Assembly: GCA_910584485.1 (NCBI GenBank)
Contig: CAJUAV010000002.1
Location: forward strand, 189,179 to 253,178
DNA length: 64,000 nucleotides
Origin: an uncultured Alistipes sp.
GTDB lineage: Bacteria > Bacteroidota > Bacteroidia > Bacteroidales > Rikenellaceae
Direction: 5' to 3'
Made by a program: the position numbers and the translations under genes
Notes under the pieces: model-generated
Database searches by the model: none
What the model was told of the DNA's origin: nothing
The model's input: only the letters and a program-made list of their open reading frames with translations
Shown: one piece after another, positions 36,674-46,151 of the stretch
Numbering within the stretch: the stretch's first letter is position 1
Layout of the letters: every line of letters starts with the position of its first letter

Positions 36674-39112
36674 CTACTCCGTGCGGCGCGGCTGCCCCAC
36701 CTCGAAGCCGAGGGCGTGCATCCAGTCGACCGTCACGGCATCGACCTGCTCGTCGCGGTCGGCCCACAACCCCTCTTCGACCAGTCGTTTGCGCTCGGCG
36801 TCGATCGCCTCGCGGATCGGGAACGACGGCCGTTCGAGCCGTTCATAGAGCGCACGGCGCGACGGGCGGATCGTTCGGTCGAAGACCTCCGAGCGGGCGG
36901 GACGCCGTTCGCCCTGCCACTTGAAGCCCTTCAGGTAGATGCTCTTCGTATCGGGCACCTTGTCGAGCGGATAGATCGGCCAGGAGGGTTCGATGCGGTA
37001 GACGATGCGCGAAAGCTGCTTCTCCTCGATGAAGAACGACGCGTCGCCGCTCTCGATCATCGCCACGGCCACCGCCTCGGAGGGATAGCCGTCTTCGAGG
37101 TAGTAGATCGTCTGCACGTTGCCGTTCACGTCGATCCGATAGATCGCGTTCTCGCGGAAATAGGCTTCCATGCGCTTGCCCGCGATCTGGTTGTAGTGGA
37201 CCGTATCGATCTGCTGGACCATCATCGGCGCCCCGATGAAGTCGGCGTAGTGGAGCTGGCGGTGCATCGTGTGGATATCCATCACCTCGGAGGTGACCTG
37301 GTTCCGTTCGTTCCACAGCACGGGCTCGATGAAGAGATGGAGCGTCGAATCGGTCGACGACCCCGTGATCGAGTCGCAGACGGCCTGGAGGTCGTTGCGG
37401 AAGATCTTCACGTTGCGGAATCCCTTCATGAAGCGGTAGACGCTGTCCCCCGCGACCGAATCGGCGAACGAGGGGCGCAGCGGCCGCGCGGCGAGCAGCG
37501 AATCGAAGAGCGGGTCGAGCAGCCGTTCGGTCGAGTCGATGCGCAGGGCCGACAGCGAATCGAGGCGGCGCACCTCGGCCGCGTCGATCGAGTAGTCGGG
37601 CAGCCGACGGCGGCGGCTCTTCGCCGCACGCGCCTTGCGTTTGGCCGCGGCGAGCGAATCGCGTCGCTCCTGGGCCCGCAGACGGGCCGTCTTCTTCTGC
37701 TGACGCGCCGCGGCGATGCGCTCCAATAGCTCCTTTTTAGCCGCCGCCTTCGCGGCCCGCTTCTCGGCGGCGGCCTGCGCCGCAGCCTCCTTCAGGCGCT
37801 GTTTCTCGCGGGCGCGCAGCTCCTCGGGCGAAAGACGCACACTGTCGGCTCCCGCAAGCGAATCAGCGGCACCGAGCGAATCGGCCGCCCCAGACGCCTC
37901 GGCGCGCGGCAGCGTATCGGCCCCGCGGGGCCCCTCGCCGTCGGCTTGCGGCGCTTCGGCGGCCGCATCGCGACGCAGCCCCTCCGCACGACGCTCCGAC
38001 AACAGGCCTTCGCCGCGCCGATCGGCAGCCGCACGACGCTCCGCGAGCAGCCCGCCGACCGAATCGGCGGCTGCGGGCTCCTCCCCCGCCGACTGCGGCC
38101 CTGCATTCAGGGCATATTCGTCGGGCACGGGCTCGCCGCGTCGCAGGGTATAGAGGTAGATCGAGTCGCAGCGCATGAAGATCGAGTCGGTGTTGCGCTC
38201 CGTGTCGTAGTTGACGATCGAGGGACGGGCCGTCAGAAAGGCGTTGCCCGGGTTCTTCCAGTATTCGCCGTAATCGCCGAAGCAGAGGTTGCGGTGCTCC
38301 GTCTCGTCGATCTGGATGTTGCTGCGCAGCACGACGTGTTCGGCGGCGCGGAAATAGTCGATCGAATCGCTCCAGAGCTCCTGCTGCGCGGTGAGCAGGT
38401 AGCCGTTGCGCGTCACCGTGTAGCGCGTCTCGGCCTTGGCGTAGGAGCCGCGGTCGCCGAGCAGGAAATCGCCGTCGGCATTCCAGATGTGGGTGCGGTC
38501 GAAGAAGAAGGCATCGTCGGTCTCGATGCGGTAGGCCACCGAATCGCCGCGCAGCTCGTACTCCTCGTTGCGCATCTCGACCTCGCCGACCGCCACGAGC
38601 TCCTTCGTGTCGGCGTAGTAGTAGCCGCGCACCGCCTCGACGACGTTCTCGCCGTTCGTCAGCACGCCGCCCTCGGCGAACTCGCCGATGTTGTCGAGCG
38701 TGTTGAAGCGGAAGCGCCGCGCGTAGAGCGTCGCCTCGCCGTCGACCACCTTCACGAGCGGAGCGTAGATCTCGACCGTGTTGCGGTCGCGGTCGTAGTC
38801 GGCCCGATCGCCGTAGATGTAGGTCGTATTCTTGTTGATGAGCACGTTGCCGAAGCACTCGACGTGCGAATCGGAATAGCGCACGGCGCTGTCGCACGTG
38901 ATGACCGTGCCGTTGTGCTGGGCGGCGACGTTGCCGATCAGGAAGACCACCGAATCGCCCGGGGCGACGGGCCCCGAGTTATCCGACTTGAGGTGGACGA
39001 TCTTCTTCTCGCTCCGCTCCGCGTCGGGCGGCGGCGTCGCGGGTCCCGTGCGGGCGAAGAGCATCGCACCGAAGGCCGCGAGGGCCGCCCCTATGGTCAG
39101 AATCCGTCGCAC
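36674..39112 (-). CDS. OstA-like protein (LptA/OstA N-terminal domain), envelope biogenesis
   Basis: 812 residues. The signal peptide is followed by an OstA/LptA-type beta-jellyroll region (about 35-330) with repeated strands such as FLIGNVAAQHNGTVITCDSAVRYSDS and GDRADYDRDRNTVEIYA. A low-complexity linker (about 345-520) rich in Ala, Arg, Ser and Asp follows, with runs such as AADSLGAADSLAGADS and a Lys/Arg-rich helix. The C-terminal part (about 530-800) returns to beta structure. The family is linked to lipopolysaccharide transport across the periplasm. It starts 4 nt after the SurA-like gene. The long linker is unusual. Confidence 0.85.
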   Translation of the reverse strand: MRRILTIGAALAAFGAMLFARTGPATPPPDAERSEKKIVHLKSDNSGPVAPGDSVVFLIGNVAAQHNGTVITCDSAVRYSDSHVECFGNVLINKNTTYIYGDRADYDRDRNTVEIYAPLVKVVDGEATLYARRFRFNTLDNIGEFAEGGVLTNGENVVEAVRGYYYADTKELVAVGEVEMRNEEYELRGDSVAYRIETDDAFFFDRTHIWNADGDFLLGDRGSYAKAETRYTVTRNGYLLTAQQELWSDSIDYFRAAEHVVLRSNIQIDETEHRNLCFGDYGEYWKNPGNAFLTARPSIVNYDTERNTDSIFMRCDSIYLYTLRRGEPVPDEYALNAGPQSAGEEPAAADSVGGLLAERRAAADRRGEGLLSERRAEGLRRDAAAEAPQADGEGPRGADTLPRAEASGAADSLGAADSLAGADSVRLSPEELRAREKQRLKEAAAQAAAEKRAAKAAAKKELLERIAAARQQKKTARLRAQERRDSLAAAKRKARAAKSRRRRLPDYSIDAAEVRRLDSLSALRIDSTERLLDPLFDSLLAARPLRPSFADSVAGDSVYRFMKGFRNVKIFRNDLQAVCDSITGSSTDSTLHLFIEPVLWNERNQVTSEVMDIHTMHRQLHYADFIGAPMMVQQIDTVHYNQIAGKRMEAYFRENAIYRIDVNGNVQTIYYLEDGYPSEAVAVAMIESGDASFFIEEKQLSRIVYRIEPSWPIYPLDKVPDTKSIYLKGFKWQGERRPARSEVFDRTIRPSRRALYERLERPSFPIREAIDAERKRLVEEGLWADRDEQVDAVTVDWMHALGFEVGQPRRTE

Positions 39113-39116
39113 GGCG

Positions 39117-40520
39117 CTATCGGACCCAGCGTTTGTTCTCGAAGGCGCCGTTGCGGAACGCGGGATCGATGTAGACGTACATGCCGTCGATCTTCCGGTC
39201 GAGCCACTCGCGGAAGATGCGATCCTGCTTATCGGCCAGCGCCATCTCCTCGAGGCGCAGGTAATCCTCGGCCATCGTCGCCTCGTGGGTCGGGATCACC
39301 CGCACCAGCTTGACGATCTTGGCCAGCTGGTCCTGCATGATGTCGGTCGTCAGGAACGAGGTCGAGATCTCGCCCGGCTTCAGACGCAGCAGGCGGTTGT
39401 AGTCATCGAGGGCGTTGAAACGGGCGAAATCCTCGCGCAGGAACTTCGTCACGGTGAGCTTCGCATCGTAGGCCTCCATGCGCTCCAGGATGTCGTGGTT
39501 CGAAACGATGCCGCCGTTCATCTTCGAGTTCTTGTCGTCGGAGTGCGCGAGGGCCGCCTGCTCGAAGGTGATCGAATCGGCGCGCACGAGCGTCGCCAGA
39601 CTGTCGAGCATCGTGAGCGACTCGCCGAGCTCCTCGGCCGTGTAGGAGGGTTTGAGGATGATGTGGCGGAAATGGTAGAGCTGCCCGCGCTTGTCGAGCA
39701 GCTGGATGATGTGGAAGCCGAACTGCGACTCGACCACCTCCGAAATCTGCCCCGGGCGCAGCTGCTCGAGGGCGTCGGCGAACGAGCGGTCGAGCGACGA
39801 GAGCGTCGTGGGCTCCATCTCGCCGCCGTGGAGCGCCGTACCGTCCTGCGAATACATGCGCGCGAGGTTCTCGAACTTGGCCTGTCCGTTGATGATGCGG
39901 GCGCGCATCTCGACGAGCCGTTCGCGCGTGCGCTGCTTCGCGGCCGTCTTCGAGCGGGGGAATTTCGTGATGTGGGCGTAGACGTACTGGTCGGCGATGA
40001 GCGGCAGGCTGTCTTTCGGAATCGAGTTGTAGAAGCGCTCGACCTCGCCCGGGATCACCGAGACCTTGCCGATCACCTCGCCCTGCATGGCGCGGGCGTA
40101 GGCCTGCTCCTGAAAGCGGCGCTGCATCATTTCGCGGATGTGGAAGATCGCCATGTGGTGCTTGGCCTCCAGCGCGGGAATCGACCCCTCCTGGTCGATC
40201 ATCAGCTGCACCTGGTCCTCGACGCGGGCCAGGATCTCGGCGTCGTTGACCGACACGGAGTCGATCTGTCCCTGCTGGTAGAGCAGCTTCTGCGTCATGA
40301 GCGCCTCGAGGGCCTCGTTCATCGGGTCGCGGTCGGAGGTGTAGCCCTCCTGACGCCGCTGCTCGACCAGCTGGCGGGCGTACTCGTCCACCTCCGAGTA
40401 GAGAATCGACGAGGTGCCCACCACGGCGACCACCTTGTCGAGCATCACCTGCCGCCGCTGGGCGAAGAGCCCCGTGAGCAGCAGCGTGCCGACCGATAAC
40501 AAGATAAGTTTTCTCAACAT
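39117..40520 (-). CDS. SurA-like periplasmic peptidyl-prolyl isomerase (parvulin/PpiC type)
   Basis: 467 residues. A signal peptide (LLLTGLFAQ) is followed by the SurA N-terminal chaperone part (about 25-185, LDKVVAVVGTSSILYSEVDEYARQL) and two parvulin regions (about 185-295 and 300-400). The first has the family pattern FENLARMYSQDGTALHGGEM and a later GQISEVVESQFGFHIIQLLDKRG segment. SurA escorts outer-membrane proteins to BamA. It lies between a second PpiC-type gene and the OstA-like gene; all three are minus-strand envelope genes. Confidence 0.9.
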   Translation of the reverse strand: MLRKLILLSVGTLLLTGLFAQRRQVMLDKVVAVVGTSSILYSEVDEYARQLVEQRRQEGYTSDRDPMNEALEALMTQKLLYQQGQIDSVSVNDAEILARVEDQVQLMIDQEGSIPALEAKHHMAIFHIREMMQRRFQEQAYARAMQGEVIGKVSVIPGEVERFYNSIPKDSLPLIADQYVYAHITKFPRSKTAAKQRTRERLVEMRARIINGQAKFENLARMYSQDGTALHGGEMEPTTLSSLDRSFADALEQLRPGQISEVVESQFGFHIIQLLDKRGQLYHFRHIILKPSYTAEELGESLTMLDSLATLVRADSITFEQAALAHSDDKNSKMNGGIVSNHDILERMEAYDAKLTVTKFLREDFARFNALDDYNRLLRLKPGEISTSFLTTDIMQDQLAKIVKLVRVIPTHEATMAEDYLRLEEMALADKQDRIFREWLDRKIDGMYVYIDPAFRNGAFENKRWVR

Positions 40521-40730
40521 ATTCCGTTTTTTTGCGTTTGCTTTCTCGTGCGCCCCGCCGCGGGGCGGCCCTGTGTCACCCGCCGCGCCCTTTCGGCCGC
40601 CGTTTCGGCTGCCGGAGCTTATGACCGACGCGGCTTTGCGGTCGATGCGGTCCTGCGACCGCTGCGGGCCTTCGGTCCTCGTGTCTTTCGGCCGTCGTGC
40701 TGCTCCCCTCGTACCGCAGTCGCGCGGCGG

Positions 40731-41639
40731 CTACCGCACCTCTTCGGCGGGCGTTTCATCCGCCTCGGAGGGGAGTTGCAGTTCGCCCTCCTCGTCGGCA
40801 TGGCGGTAGAGCGACTCCTCGTGCTCGCGGATCACCTGCTGCTGCCGCTGGTTGAAGAGCACGCGGCGGATCGTCGGCCGCAGCCGCTCGAGCGGCACCG
40901 CGTCGCCCGCCCGCCGCACGGCGTCGATGCGGAAATAGTAGACCGATCCGTCGTCGGCCATCTCCTGCACGCCGCTGCGGGCGAGCAGCCCGTCGTAGCT
41001 CTGCGAACGGACCGTCGGCAGCAGGCTCAAGAAATCGGCGTAGTCGATCCACTCCTCGGAGCGGTCCGTCAGGTCGCATTCGTTCTTCAGGCAGCTGTCG
41101 TGCAGATCCTGCCGCCGCGCAGGGGCGTCGGAGGCGAGCAGTTCGCGCAGGCGCCGCTTCTGGCGGTACTCCTTCGGAATGCGCACCACGCTGCCGCGCA
41201 CGATCGTGCGGTCGAGTTTGAAATCGGCCTTGTGGGCGTCGTAGTAGGCGGCCACCTCCGCCTCCGTATAGGTCGTGTCGACCAGGCGGTCGACGTAAAA
41301 CTGTTCGAGCCGGCGGATCAGCAGCGACTGGCGATACTCCTCGACCTTACGGTCGATCTCCGCCTCGTCGGAGGAGAAGAGCTGTTCGGCCTCCTGCAGC
41401 TTGAGCTGACGGCGCACCCAGCGGTCGACCAGCACGCGTGCGTAGGCGGTGCTGTCGGCCGACGAAAGCCCCTCGGGGAGCGTGCGGCGCAGCTCGCTCG
41501 CGAAGAGTTCGCTTTCGCCCACGCGCGCCAGGGGCCGCTCGCCGAAATAGCGCGGCAGCTCCCGACAGGCCGTCTGCACGAGCAGCAGCGACAGGAGCAG
41601 CGCGAACGAACGGACGATATGTCGGCGACGAAGGCACAT
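40731..41639 (-). CDS. SurA N-terminal-like lipoprotein, PPIase domain not evident
   Basis: 302 residues from the ATG at 41639; a longer frame exists but the promoter box at 41655-41648 and the signal peptide (SFALLLSLLLVQTAC, lipobox Cys) support this start. After the lipobox comes LARVGESELFASELRRTLPEG, a SurA/PpiC N-terminal chaperone pattern, then long helices. I do not see the parvulin signature, so the PPIase activity is doubtful. It belongs to the envelope cluster with the SurA-like and OstA-like genes; the 210-nt spacer after it holds GC-rich hairpins and no gene. Confidence 0.75.
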   Translation of the reverse strand: MCLRRRHIVRSFALLLSLLLVQTACRELPRYFGERPLARVGESELFASELRRTLPEGLSSADSTAYARVLVDRWVRRQLKLQEAEQLFSSDEAEIDRKVEEYRQSLLIRRLEQFYVDRLVDTTYTEAEVAAYYDAHKADFKLDRTIVRGSVVRIPKEYRQKRRLRELLASDAPARRQDLHDSCLKNECDLTDRSEEWIDYADFLSLLPTVRSQSYDGLLARSGVQEMADDGSVYYFRIDAVRRAGDAVPLERLRPTIRRVLFNQRQQQVIREHEESLYRHADEEGELQLPSEADETPAEEVR

Positions 41640-41647
41640 AGAGGGGA

Positions 41648-41655
41648 CAAATATA
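41648..41655 (-). promoter_or_regulatory. Candidate -7 box of the SurA-like lipoprotein gene
   Basis: TATATTTG on the minus strand, an exact TAnnTTTG match, ending 8 nt before the chosen ATG. The sequence around it (CAAATATAGG on the plus strand) is the same as at uppS. Confidence 0.45.
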
Positions 41656-41715
41656 GGACTTTTCGGGCAAATAACGGCAGCCGCGGGGAGTTTATTACGC
41701 GCGACCGCCTTTTTT

Positions 41716-42669
41716 TTACCGCTGCGTCCGCGTCCCGCCGCTCCGCTGCCGCATGCGGAAAAGGGCGCCCAGCGCACCGAGCGCGGCGACGGCCGCCGCC
41801 GCATAGCAGAGGGCGTAGAGCCACATGCGGCCGCCGAGCAGCTCGGGCAGCGTACGGTCGCCGTAACCGCCGACGGTCAGCAGCCAGGCCAGCAGGTTGT
41901 GGGCCGCATGGAGCAGGATCGGAGCCCAGAGCGTCGCCGTGCGTTCGTAGACCCAGGCGAGGATCAGACCGAGGAAAAAGGCGTTGACCGCAGGAACAGG
42001 CTGCGCATGGATGATGCCGAAGAAGAGCGCCGAGAGCAGGCACGACGCCCCGACGCCGAAGCGTTCGCGCAGCGACCCGAAGAGGAAGCCGCGGCAGAGC
42101 CACTCCTCGAAGAGCGGGGCGATCACCACCACCGCCGCGAAGGCCCACGGGCCGCGGCCGACGTTCTGGTCGGGGGCGGGCAACAGCGTATAGAGGGGCT
42201 CAAGCAGCACCGAGAGCGCGCACATCAGCACGAAAGCCGCGCCGAGCAGCCGAAAGTCGAGACCGTGCAGGCCGTAGCCGATCCGCAGGCGCGGCGCACG
42301 GCGGCGGCTGCGGTACCAGAGGAAGGCGGCCGTCAGTACCGATAGAGAGAGAAAATTCGAGAGGGCCATGAGGCGGGCCCGCGCATAGGGATCGAGGTCG
42401 TCGAGGCCGCGCCCCGAGAGGAGCAGCACGACGATCGCCGCCAGTCCGACGGCGAACGAGACGACGAAGAAGAGGCCGAGCAGCACGAGCAGATCGGTCA
42501 GCGAGGGGAAGGGGGTCGCAGCCGGAGCGGCGGGATTCGAGGCATTCGCTGCGGTGTTCGAAGCGGTGTTCGCGGCTGCGGCAGCCGCGTTCGGTGCGGA
42601 GGCGGCAGCGTTCGGTGCGGAGGCGGCAGCGGTCTGCTCGCGCGAAATGTCGGGATTCGTTTCCTGCAT
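41716..42669 (-). CDS. CPBP family intramembrane metalloprotease
   Basis: 317 residues. The first 50 residues are a low-complexity Ala/Asn/Pro stretch with repeated AASAPN units. About eight membrane helices follow. CPBP motifs are EEWLCRGFLFG (EExxxR, about residue 210), FFGIIHAQ (FxxxH, about 240) and HAAHNLLAW (HxxxN, about 275). In eukaryotes the family includes Rce1 CAAX proteases; bacterial members include immunity and regulatory proteases. Its promoter seems to be supplied by the repeat array at 42.8 kb. The substrate is unknown. Confidence 0.88.
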   Translation of the reverse strand: MQETNPDISREQTAAASAPNAAASAPNAAAAAANTASNTAANASNPAAPAATPFPSLTDLLVLLGLFFVVSFAVGLAAIVVLLLSGRGLDDLDPYARARLMALSNFLSLSVLTAAFLWYRSRRRAPRLRIGYGLHGLDFRLLGAAFVLMCALSVLLEPLYTLLPAPDQNVGRGPWAFAAVVVIAPLFEEWLCRGFLFGSLRERFGVGASCLLSALFFGIIHAQPVPAVNAFFLGLILAWVYERTATLWAPILLHAAHNLLAWLLTVGGYGDRTLPELLGGRMWLYALCYAAAAVAALGALGALFRMRQRSGGTRTQR

Positions 42670-42821
42670 GGTTCGTTCGTTTTACGGGTGAGGCCTAACC
42701 GCAGGCCCCGCGGGGCGGACGGGCGGTACACGGCCGGTTTTGTCACTGCGGCCGTGGGCGGCAGCGGCCGTTGCGGCTGCCGATCGGAGGCTCCGACGAC
42801 GGCGCAAGGCGACGGCTCGCT

Positions 42822-43085
42822 ATGGCAAAGATACGGATAAGCCGAGAGCAAATGCAAATTTATTTGCGATTTGCCGAGGCGGAGTATCTTGGGCGCAGCC
42901 AAAGATACGGATAAGCGGGAGGGGGTTTGTTTCTGCCGAGGCGGAGTATCTTGGGCGCAGCCAAAGATACGAATAAGCAAGAGCAAAAACAAGTTCGCTT
43001 GCATTTTGCCGAGCGGCAGTATCTTGGGCGCAGCCAAAGACGGATAAGCGGAGAGCATACACTCGCCTGCCTGCGTTTTGTCGGG
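42822..43085. repeat. Tandem array of a promoter-carrying intergenic repeat (array A)
   Basis: Between two divergent genes the spacer 42670-43198 carries about three and a half units of 62-79 nt. Each starts AAAGATACGRATAAGC, has a variable 20-35 nt core, and ends GCCGAGGCGGAGTATCTT plus GGGCGCAGCC. Unit junctions form a hairpin (GTATCTTGGGC pairing with GCCAAAGATAC, one mismatch). The same unit, reversed, is at 52.6-52.8 kb. The rest of the spacer holds the parA promoter and nothing else I can support. Confidence 0.85.
42826..42858 (-). promoter_or_regulatory. Promoter inside array A, pointing to the CPBP gene
   Basis: On the minus strand: TTTG (42858-42855), 21 nt, TATCTTTG (42833-42826), within the repeat unit nearest the gene. 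The predicted leader is about 150 nt. The identical arrangement drives the MazG-like gene at 52.8 kb. Confidence 0.6.
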
Positions 43086-43156
43086 CGAAACGATCCGAAG
43101 CAAAGTTAAAGATATGCAAATTTCGGATACGGCTATGTTTTTTCGGGGATTTTGTG

Positions 43157-43164
43157 TAAATTTG
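43157..43164 (+). promoter_or_regulatory. Candidate -7 box of the parA operon
   Basis: TAAATTTG, an exact TAnnTTTG match 34 nt before the parA ATG. No perfect TTTG at -33. Confidence 0.5.
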
Positions 43165-43198
43165 TCCCGTTTTGTAACCGATCATTCCGACTTCAATT

Positions 43199-43993
43199 AT
43201 GGCAAAAGTCATCGCATTGGCCAACCAGAAGGGAGGCGTGGGAAAGACGACGACGGCGATCAACCTCGCGGCGTCGCTCGCCCTGCTCGGCAAGCGGGTG
43301 TTGCTGCTCGACGCCGACCCGCAGGCCAACGCCACCTCGGGGCTCGGCTTCGATATCAACCTCGAAGGCATCTACGAGTGCATCACGGGGGTGCGGCGCG
43401 CCGAGGAGGTGATCCTGCGCAGCGAACAGATCCCCACCCTGCGGCTGCTCCCCTCGTCGATCGACCTGGTGGCGGCCGATGCCGAATTGCCCAAGATGGC
43501 GGACGGCCACCGCGTCATGAAACGCATCGTCGACAGCGTGCGCGACGACTACGACTACGTCTTCATCGACTGCTCGCCCTCGCTCGGCTACACGACCGTC
43601 AACATCCTGACGGCCGCCGACTCGGTGCTGATCCCCGTGCAGTGCGAATACCTCGCCCTCGAAGGGCTCTCGAAGCTCTTGAGCACGATCCGCAAGGTGC
43701 AGTCGTCGCTCAACCCCTCGCTCGCGATCGAAGGCTTCGTGCTGACGATGTACATGCGCAACCGCCTCAACAACCAGGTCGTCACGGAGGTCCGCAACCA
43801 CTTCGGCCCCCTGGCCTACGACACGATCATCCAGCGCAACATCCGCCTCGGCGAGGCCCCCTCGCACGGCAAGCCCGTCATCCTCTACGATGCCGCGGCC
43901 GCCGGTGCGGTGAGCTACCTGACGCTGGCGCGCGAATTTCTCAAGCGCAACCACGCGACCGCGGCCGGCGATCCGGCCGTCGCCGCACAATAA
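43199..43993 (+). CDS. parA: ParA/Soj chromosome-partitioning ATPase
   Basis: 264 residues. The deviant Walker [15 protein letters not shown] lies at about 11-24. Other motifs are the switch [34 protein letters not shown] (Walker B) and [22 protein letters not shown]. It dimerises on DNA with ATP and works with ParB bound to parS sites near the origin. It starts a plus-strand operon with parB, a DUF5683 gene, an MltD-like gene and mnmE. I did not find a parS site I would stand behind in this window. Confidence 0.96.
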   Translation: MAKVIALANQKGGVGKTTTAINLAASLALLGKRVLLLDADPQANATSGLGFDINLEGIYECITGVRRAEEVILRSEQIPTLRLLPSSIDLVAADAELPKMADGHRVMKRIVDSVRDDYDYVFIDCSPSLGYTTVNILTAADSVLIPVQCEYLALEGLSKLLSTIRKVQSSLNPSLAIEGFVLTMYMRNRLNNQVVTEVRNHFGPLAYDTIIQRNIRLGEAPSHGKPVILYDAAAAGAVSYLTLAREFLKRNHATAAGDPAVAAQ

Positions 43994-44076
43994 ACCACGG
44001 CCGTCCGCCGTTCGCCGCACGACCGCGGCAGCGGCGCCGCCAACGGACGGCTTCACCCGAAAAAACGCAATACGAC

Positions 44077-44952
44077 ATGAAATCACCGAAGGGACTGGGA
44101 CGCGGGCTGGACGCCATTTTCGGCGCCGAAGGGCTCGATCTGAAGAGCAAGCCGATGGGCGAGACGGCCGAAATCGACATCGACCGCATCGTGCCCAACC
44201 CGACGCAGCCGCGCAAGGAGTTCGACGAGGAGGCCCTCGACGAGCTGGCCGAATCGATCCGTCAGTTAGGCATCATCCAGCCCCTCACGGTCCGCAAGGG
44301 CGCCGACGGCCGCTACGTCCTGATCAGCGGCGAACGCCGCTGGCGCGCCGCCCGACGGGCGGGGCTCGCAGCGCTGCCGGTCTACATCCGCGAGGTCGAC
44401 GACGAGAACCTGCACGCGATGGCCCTCGTCGAAAACATCCAGCGTCAGGACCTCAACGCCATCGAAATCGCCCTCGGCCTGCAACGCCTCATCGAGGAGT
44501 GCCACCTGACGCAGGAGGCCCTCTCGCAGAAGGTGGGTAAGAACCGTTCGTCGGTAGCCAACTACCTGCGTCTGCTGAAGCTTCCCGACGAGCTGCAGCT
44601 CGCCCTCAAGGAAGGGCTCGTCTCGATGGGCCACGCCAAGGCGATCGCGGGGCTTCCCGAGCGTGAGCAGCTGCGCATGCTGAAACGGATCCTCAAGAAA
44701 AACCTCTCGGTGCGCCAGACCGAGGAGCTCGTGCGCTCGCTCGCCGAGGCGGCCGAAGCGGCCCCCCGCACGGTCGAGGAGGAGGAGTACCCCGAGAGCT
44801 ACTCGCGCCTCGTCGAGCAGCTCGAGCGCCTCTTCACCTCCGAAATCGCCATCCGCCGCACGAAGAGCGGCGGCGGCCGCATCACGATCGACTTCACGGA
44901 CGACGCCGAGATCGAACGCATCCTCGAACGGCTCAAAAGCGGCCGCGCCTGA
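44077..44952 (+). CDS. parB: ParB/Spo0J chromosome-partitioning protein
   Basis: 291 residues from the ATG at 44077, starting KSPKGLGRGLDAIFG, the standard opening. The CTPase/N-terminal domain has DRIVPNPTQPRKEFDEEAL and ISGERRWRAARRAGL; the DNA-binding HTH region has LTQEALSQKVGKNRSSVANYLRLL (about 150-175). The C-terminal dimer domain is at about 235-291. ParB spreads from parS and recruits ParA and SMC. It starts 83 nt after parA. Confidence 0.96.
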   Translation: MKSPKGLGRGLDAIFGAEGLDLKSKPMGETAEIDIDRIVPNPTQPRKEFDEEALDELAESIRQLGIIQPLTVRKGADGRYVLISGERRWRAARRAGLAALPVYIREVDDENLHAMALVENIQRQDLNAIEIALGLQRLIEECHLTQEALSQKVGKNRSSVANYLRLLKLPDELQLALKEGLVSMGHAKAIAGLPEREQLRMLKRILKKNLSVRQTEELVRSLAEAAEAAPRTVEEEEYPESYSRLVEQLERLFTSEIAIRRTKSGGGRITIDFTDDAEIERILERLKSGRA

Positions 44953-44972
44953 AACACCCCGACAGCCCGACC

Positions 44973-46145
44973 ATGAAACGCCTACGGCCGATCTTCCTCC
45001 TGCTGCTGACGCTGCCGCTCCTGACGGCCGCCCTGCCCGCCTCGGCGCAACACCTGCCGCGCGGACAGCGGACGATCATCCGCGGCGGCATGCGCCAACG
45101 TCCCGACTCGCTGCGGCTGCGCGCCGATTCGCTCCTCGAAAGGCGGCTGCGGGCCGAGGCCGACTCGCTCTTCACGGCCGATTTCCGCGCCGACTCGGCG
45201 ATGCTCGCCCTGCACCGCACGGACGACCTCGCGACGCTCGATTCGATCGCGCTGGCCGAATTCGAAACGGGCGGCATCCGCCGCGACTCGACCCGCCGCC
45301 TCTTCCGCAAGGGATGGTTCATGCAGGATTCGATGGGCCTCTCGAAGGTCTGCTGGATGTCGGCCCTCGTACCGGGTTACGGACAGATCTACAACCGCCA
45401 GTACTGGAAGCTGCCGATCCTCTACGGCACGCTGGGTGCGGGACTGGCCCTCTACATCCACGAAAACAAGGTCTACAAACCGCTCAAGCGCACCTACGAC
45501 GCCATGACGGACCGAAGCCTCGAACGCACCCCCGAGCTCGACGCCCTTCAGACGAAGATGATCCGCAGCAACACGCGGCGGCAGATCTACCTCGGCGTCA
45601 CGATCGCCTCGTACATCTATTTCATCGGCGACGCGGCCGTGCAGTACGCCACGAACGACGTCTCGCACGTCAAAAAGGCGACGACGCTCGCCTGCATCTG
45701 CCCGGGTGCGGGACAGATCTACAACAAGAGCTACTGGAAGGTGCCGTTCGTTATCGGCGGCTTCGCCACGCTCGCCTACTGCATCGACTGGAACAACCGC
45801 GGCTACCAGCGCTTCAAGAAGGCCTACTCGCTGCTGGCCGACTACGAGCAGCACCCCGACAAATACCCCGACGGGCCGACCGACGAGTTCCACGGCCGCT
45901 ACTCCTCGACCTTTCTGCGCAACCTGCGCAACAACTACCGCCGCAACCGCGACCTCTGCATCATCCTCACGGGCGGCATGTACATCCTCCAGATCATCGA
46001 CGCGCACGTGGACGCCCACCTGCGCGACTACGACATATCGGACGACCTGACGATGAACATCGAACCGATGGTCGACTACACCTATATGCCGGCTTCGGGC
46101 GGTCATCGTCCCGTCGTCGGATTCAACATGAGCCTCAATTTCTAA
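44973..46145 (+). CDS. DUF5683 domain-containing membrane protein
   Basis: 390 residues. A signal peptide (LPASAQ) precedes a charged region with Asp-Ser-rich repeats (RPDSLRLRADSLLERRLRAEADSLF). The DUF5683 domain (about 115-380) contains two related copies of a motif, ALVPGYGQIYNRQYWKLP and CICPGAGQIYNKSYWKVP, each before a membrane segment. Function unknown; the family occurs in Bacteroidota next to parAB and mltD. It lies 20 nt after parB and 6 nt before the transglycosylase gene, so it is surely co-transcribed with them. Confidence 0.88.
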   Translation: MKRLRPIFLLLLTLPLLTAALPASAQHLPRGQRTIIRGGMRQRPDSLRLRADSLLERRLRAEADSLFTADFRADSAMLALHRTDDLATLDSIALAEFETGGIRRDSTRRLFRKGWFMQDSMGLSKVCWMSALVPGYGQIYNRQYWKLPILYGTLGAGLALYIHENKVYKPLKRTYDAMTDRSLERTPELDALQTKMIRSNTRRQIYLGVTIASYIYFIGDAAVQYATNDVSHVKKATTLACICPGAGQIYNKSYWKVPFVIGGFATLAYCIDWNNRGYQRFKKAYSLLADYEQHPDKYPDGPTDEFHGRYSSTFLRNLRNNYRRNRDLCIILTGGMYILQIIDAHVDAHLRDYDISDDLTMNIEPMVDYTYMPASGGHRPVVGFNMSLNF

Positions 46146-46151
46146 CGCCCG

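Noticed and set aside
42822..43085. CRISPR array
   Set aside because: Repeats are of 62-79 nt period with units that diverge, the cores between are not uniform spacers, and no cas genes are near. It is an intergenic repeat array.
43120..45000. parS site near parAB
   Set aside because: I looked for a CACGTG-centred palindrome around parA and parB and found none I would call; this does not exclude one elsewhere.
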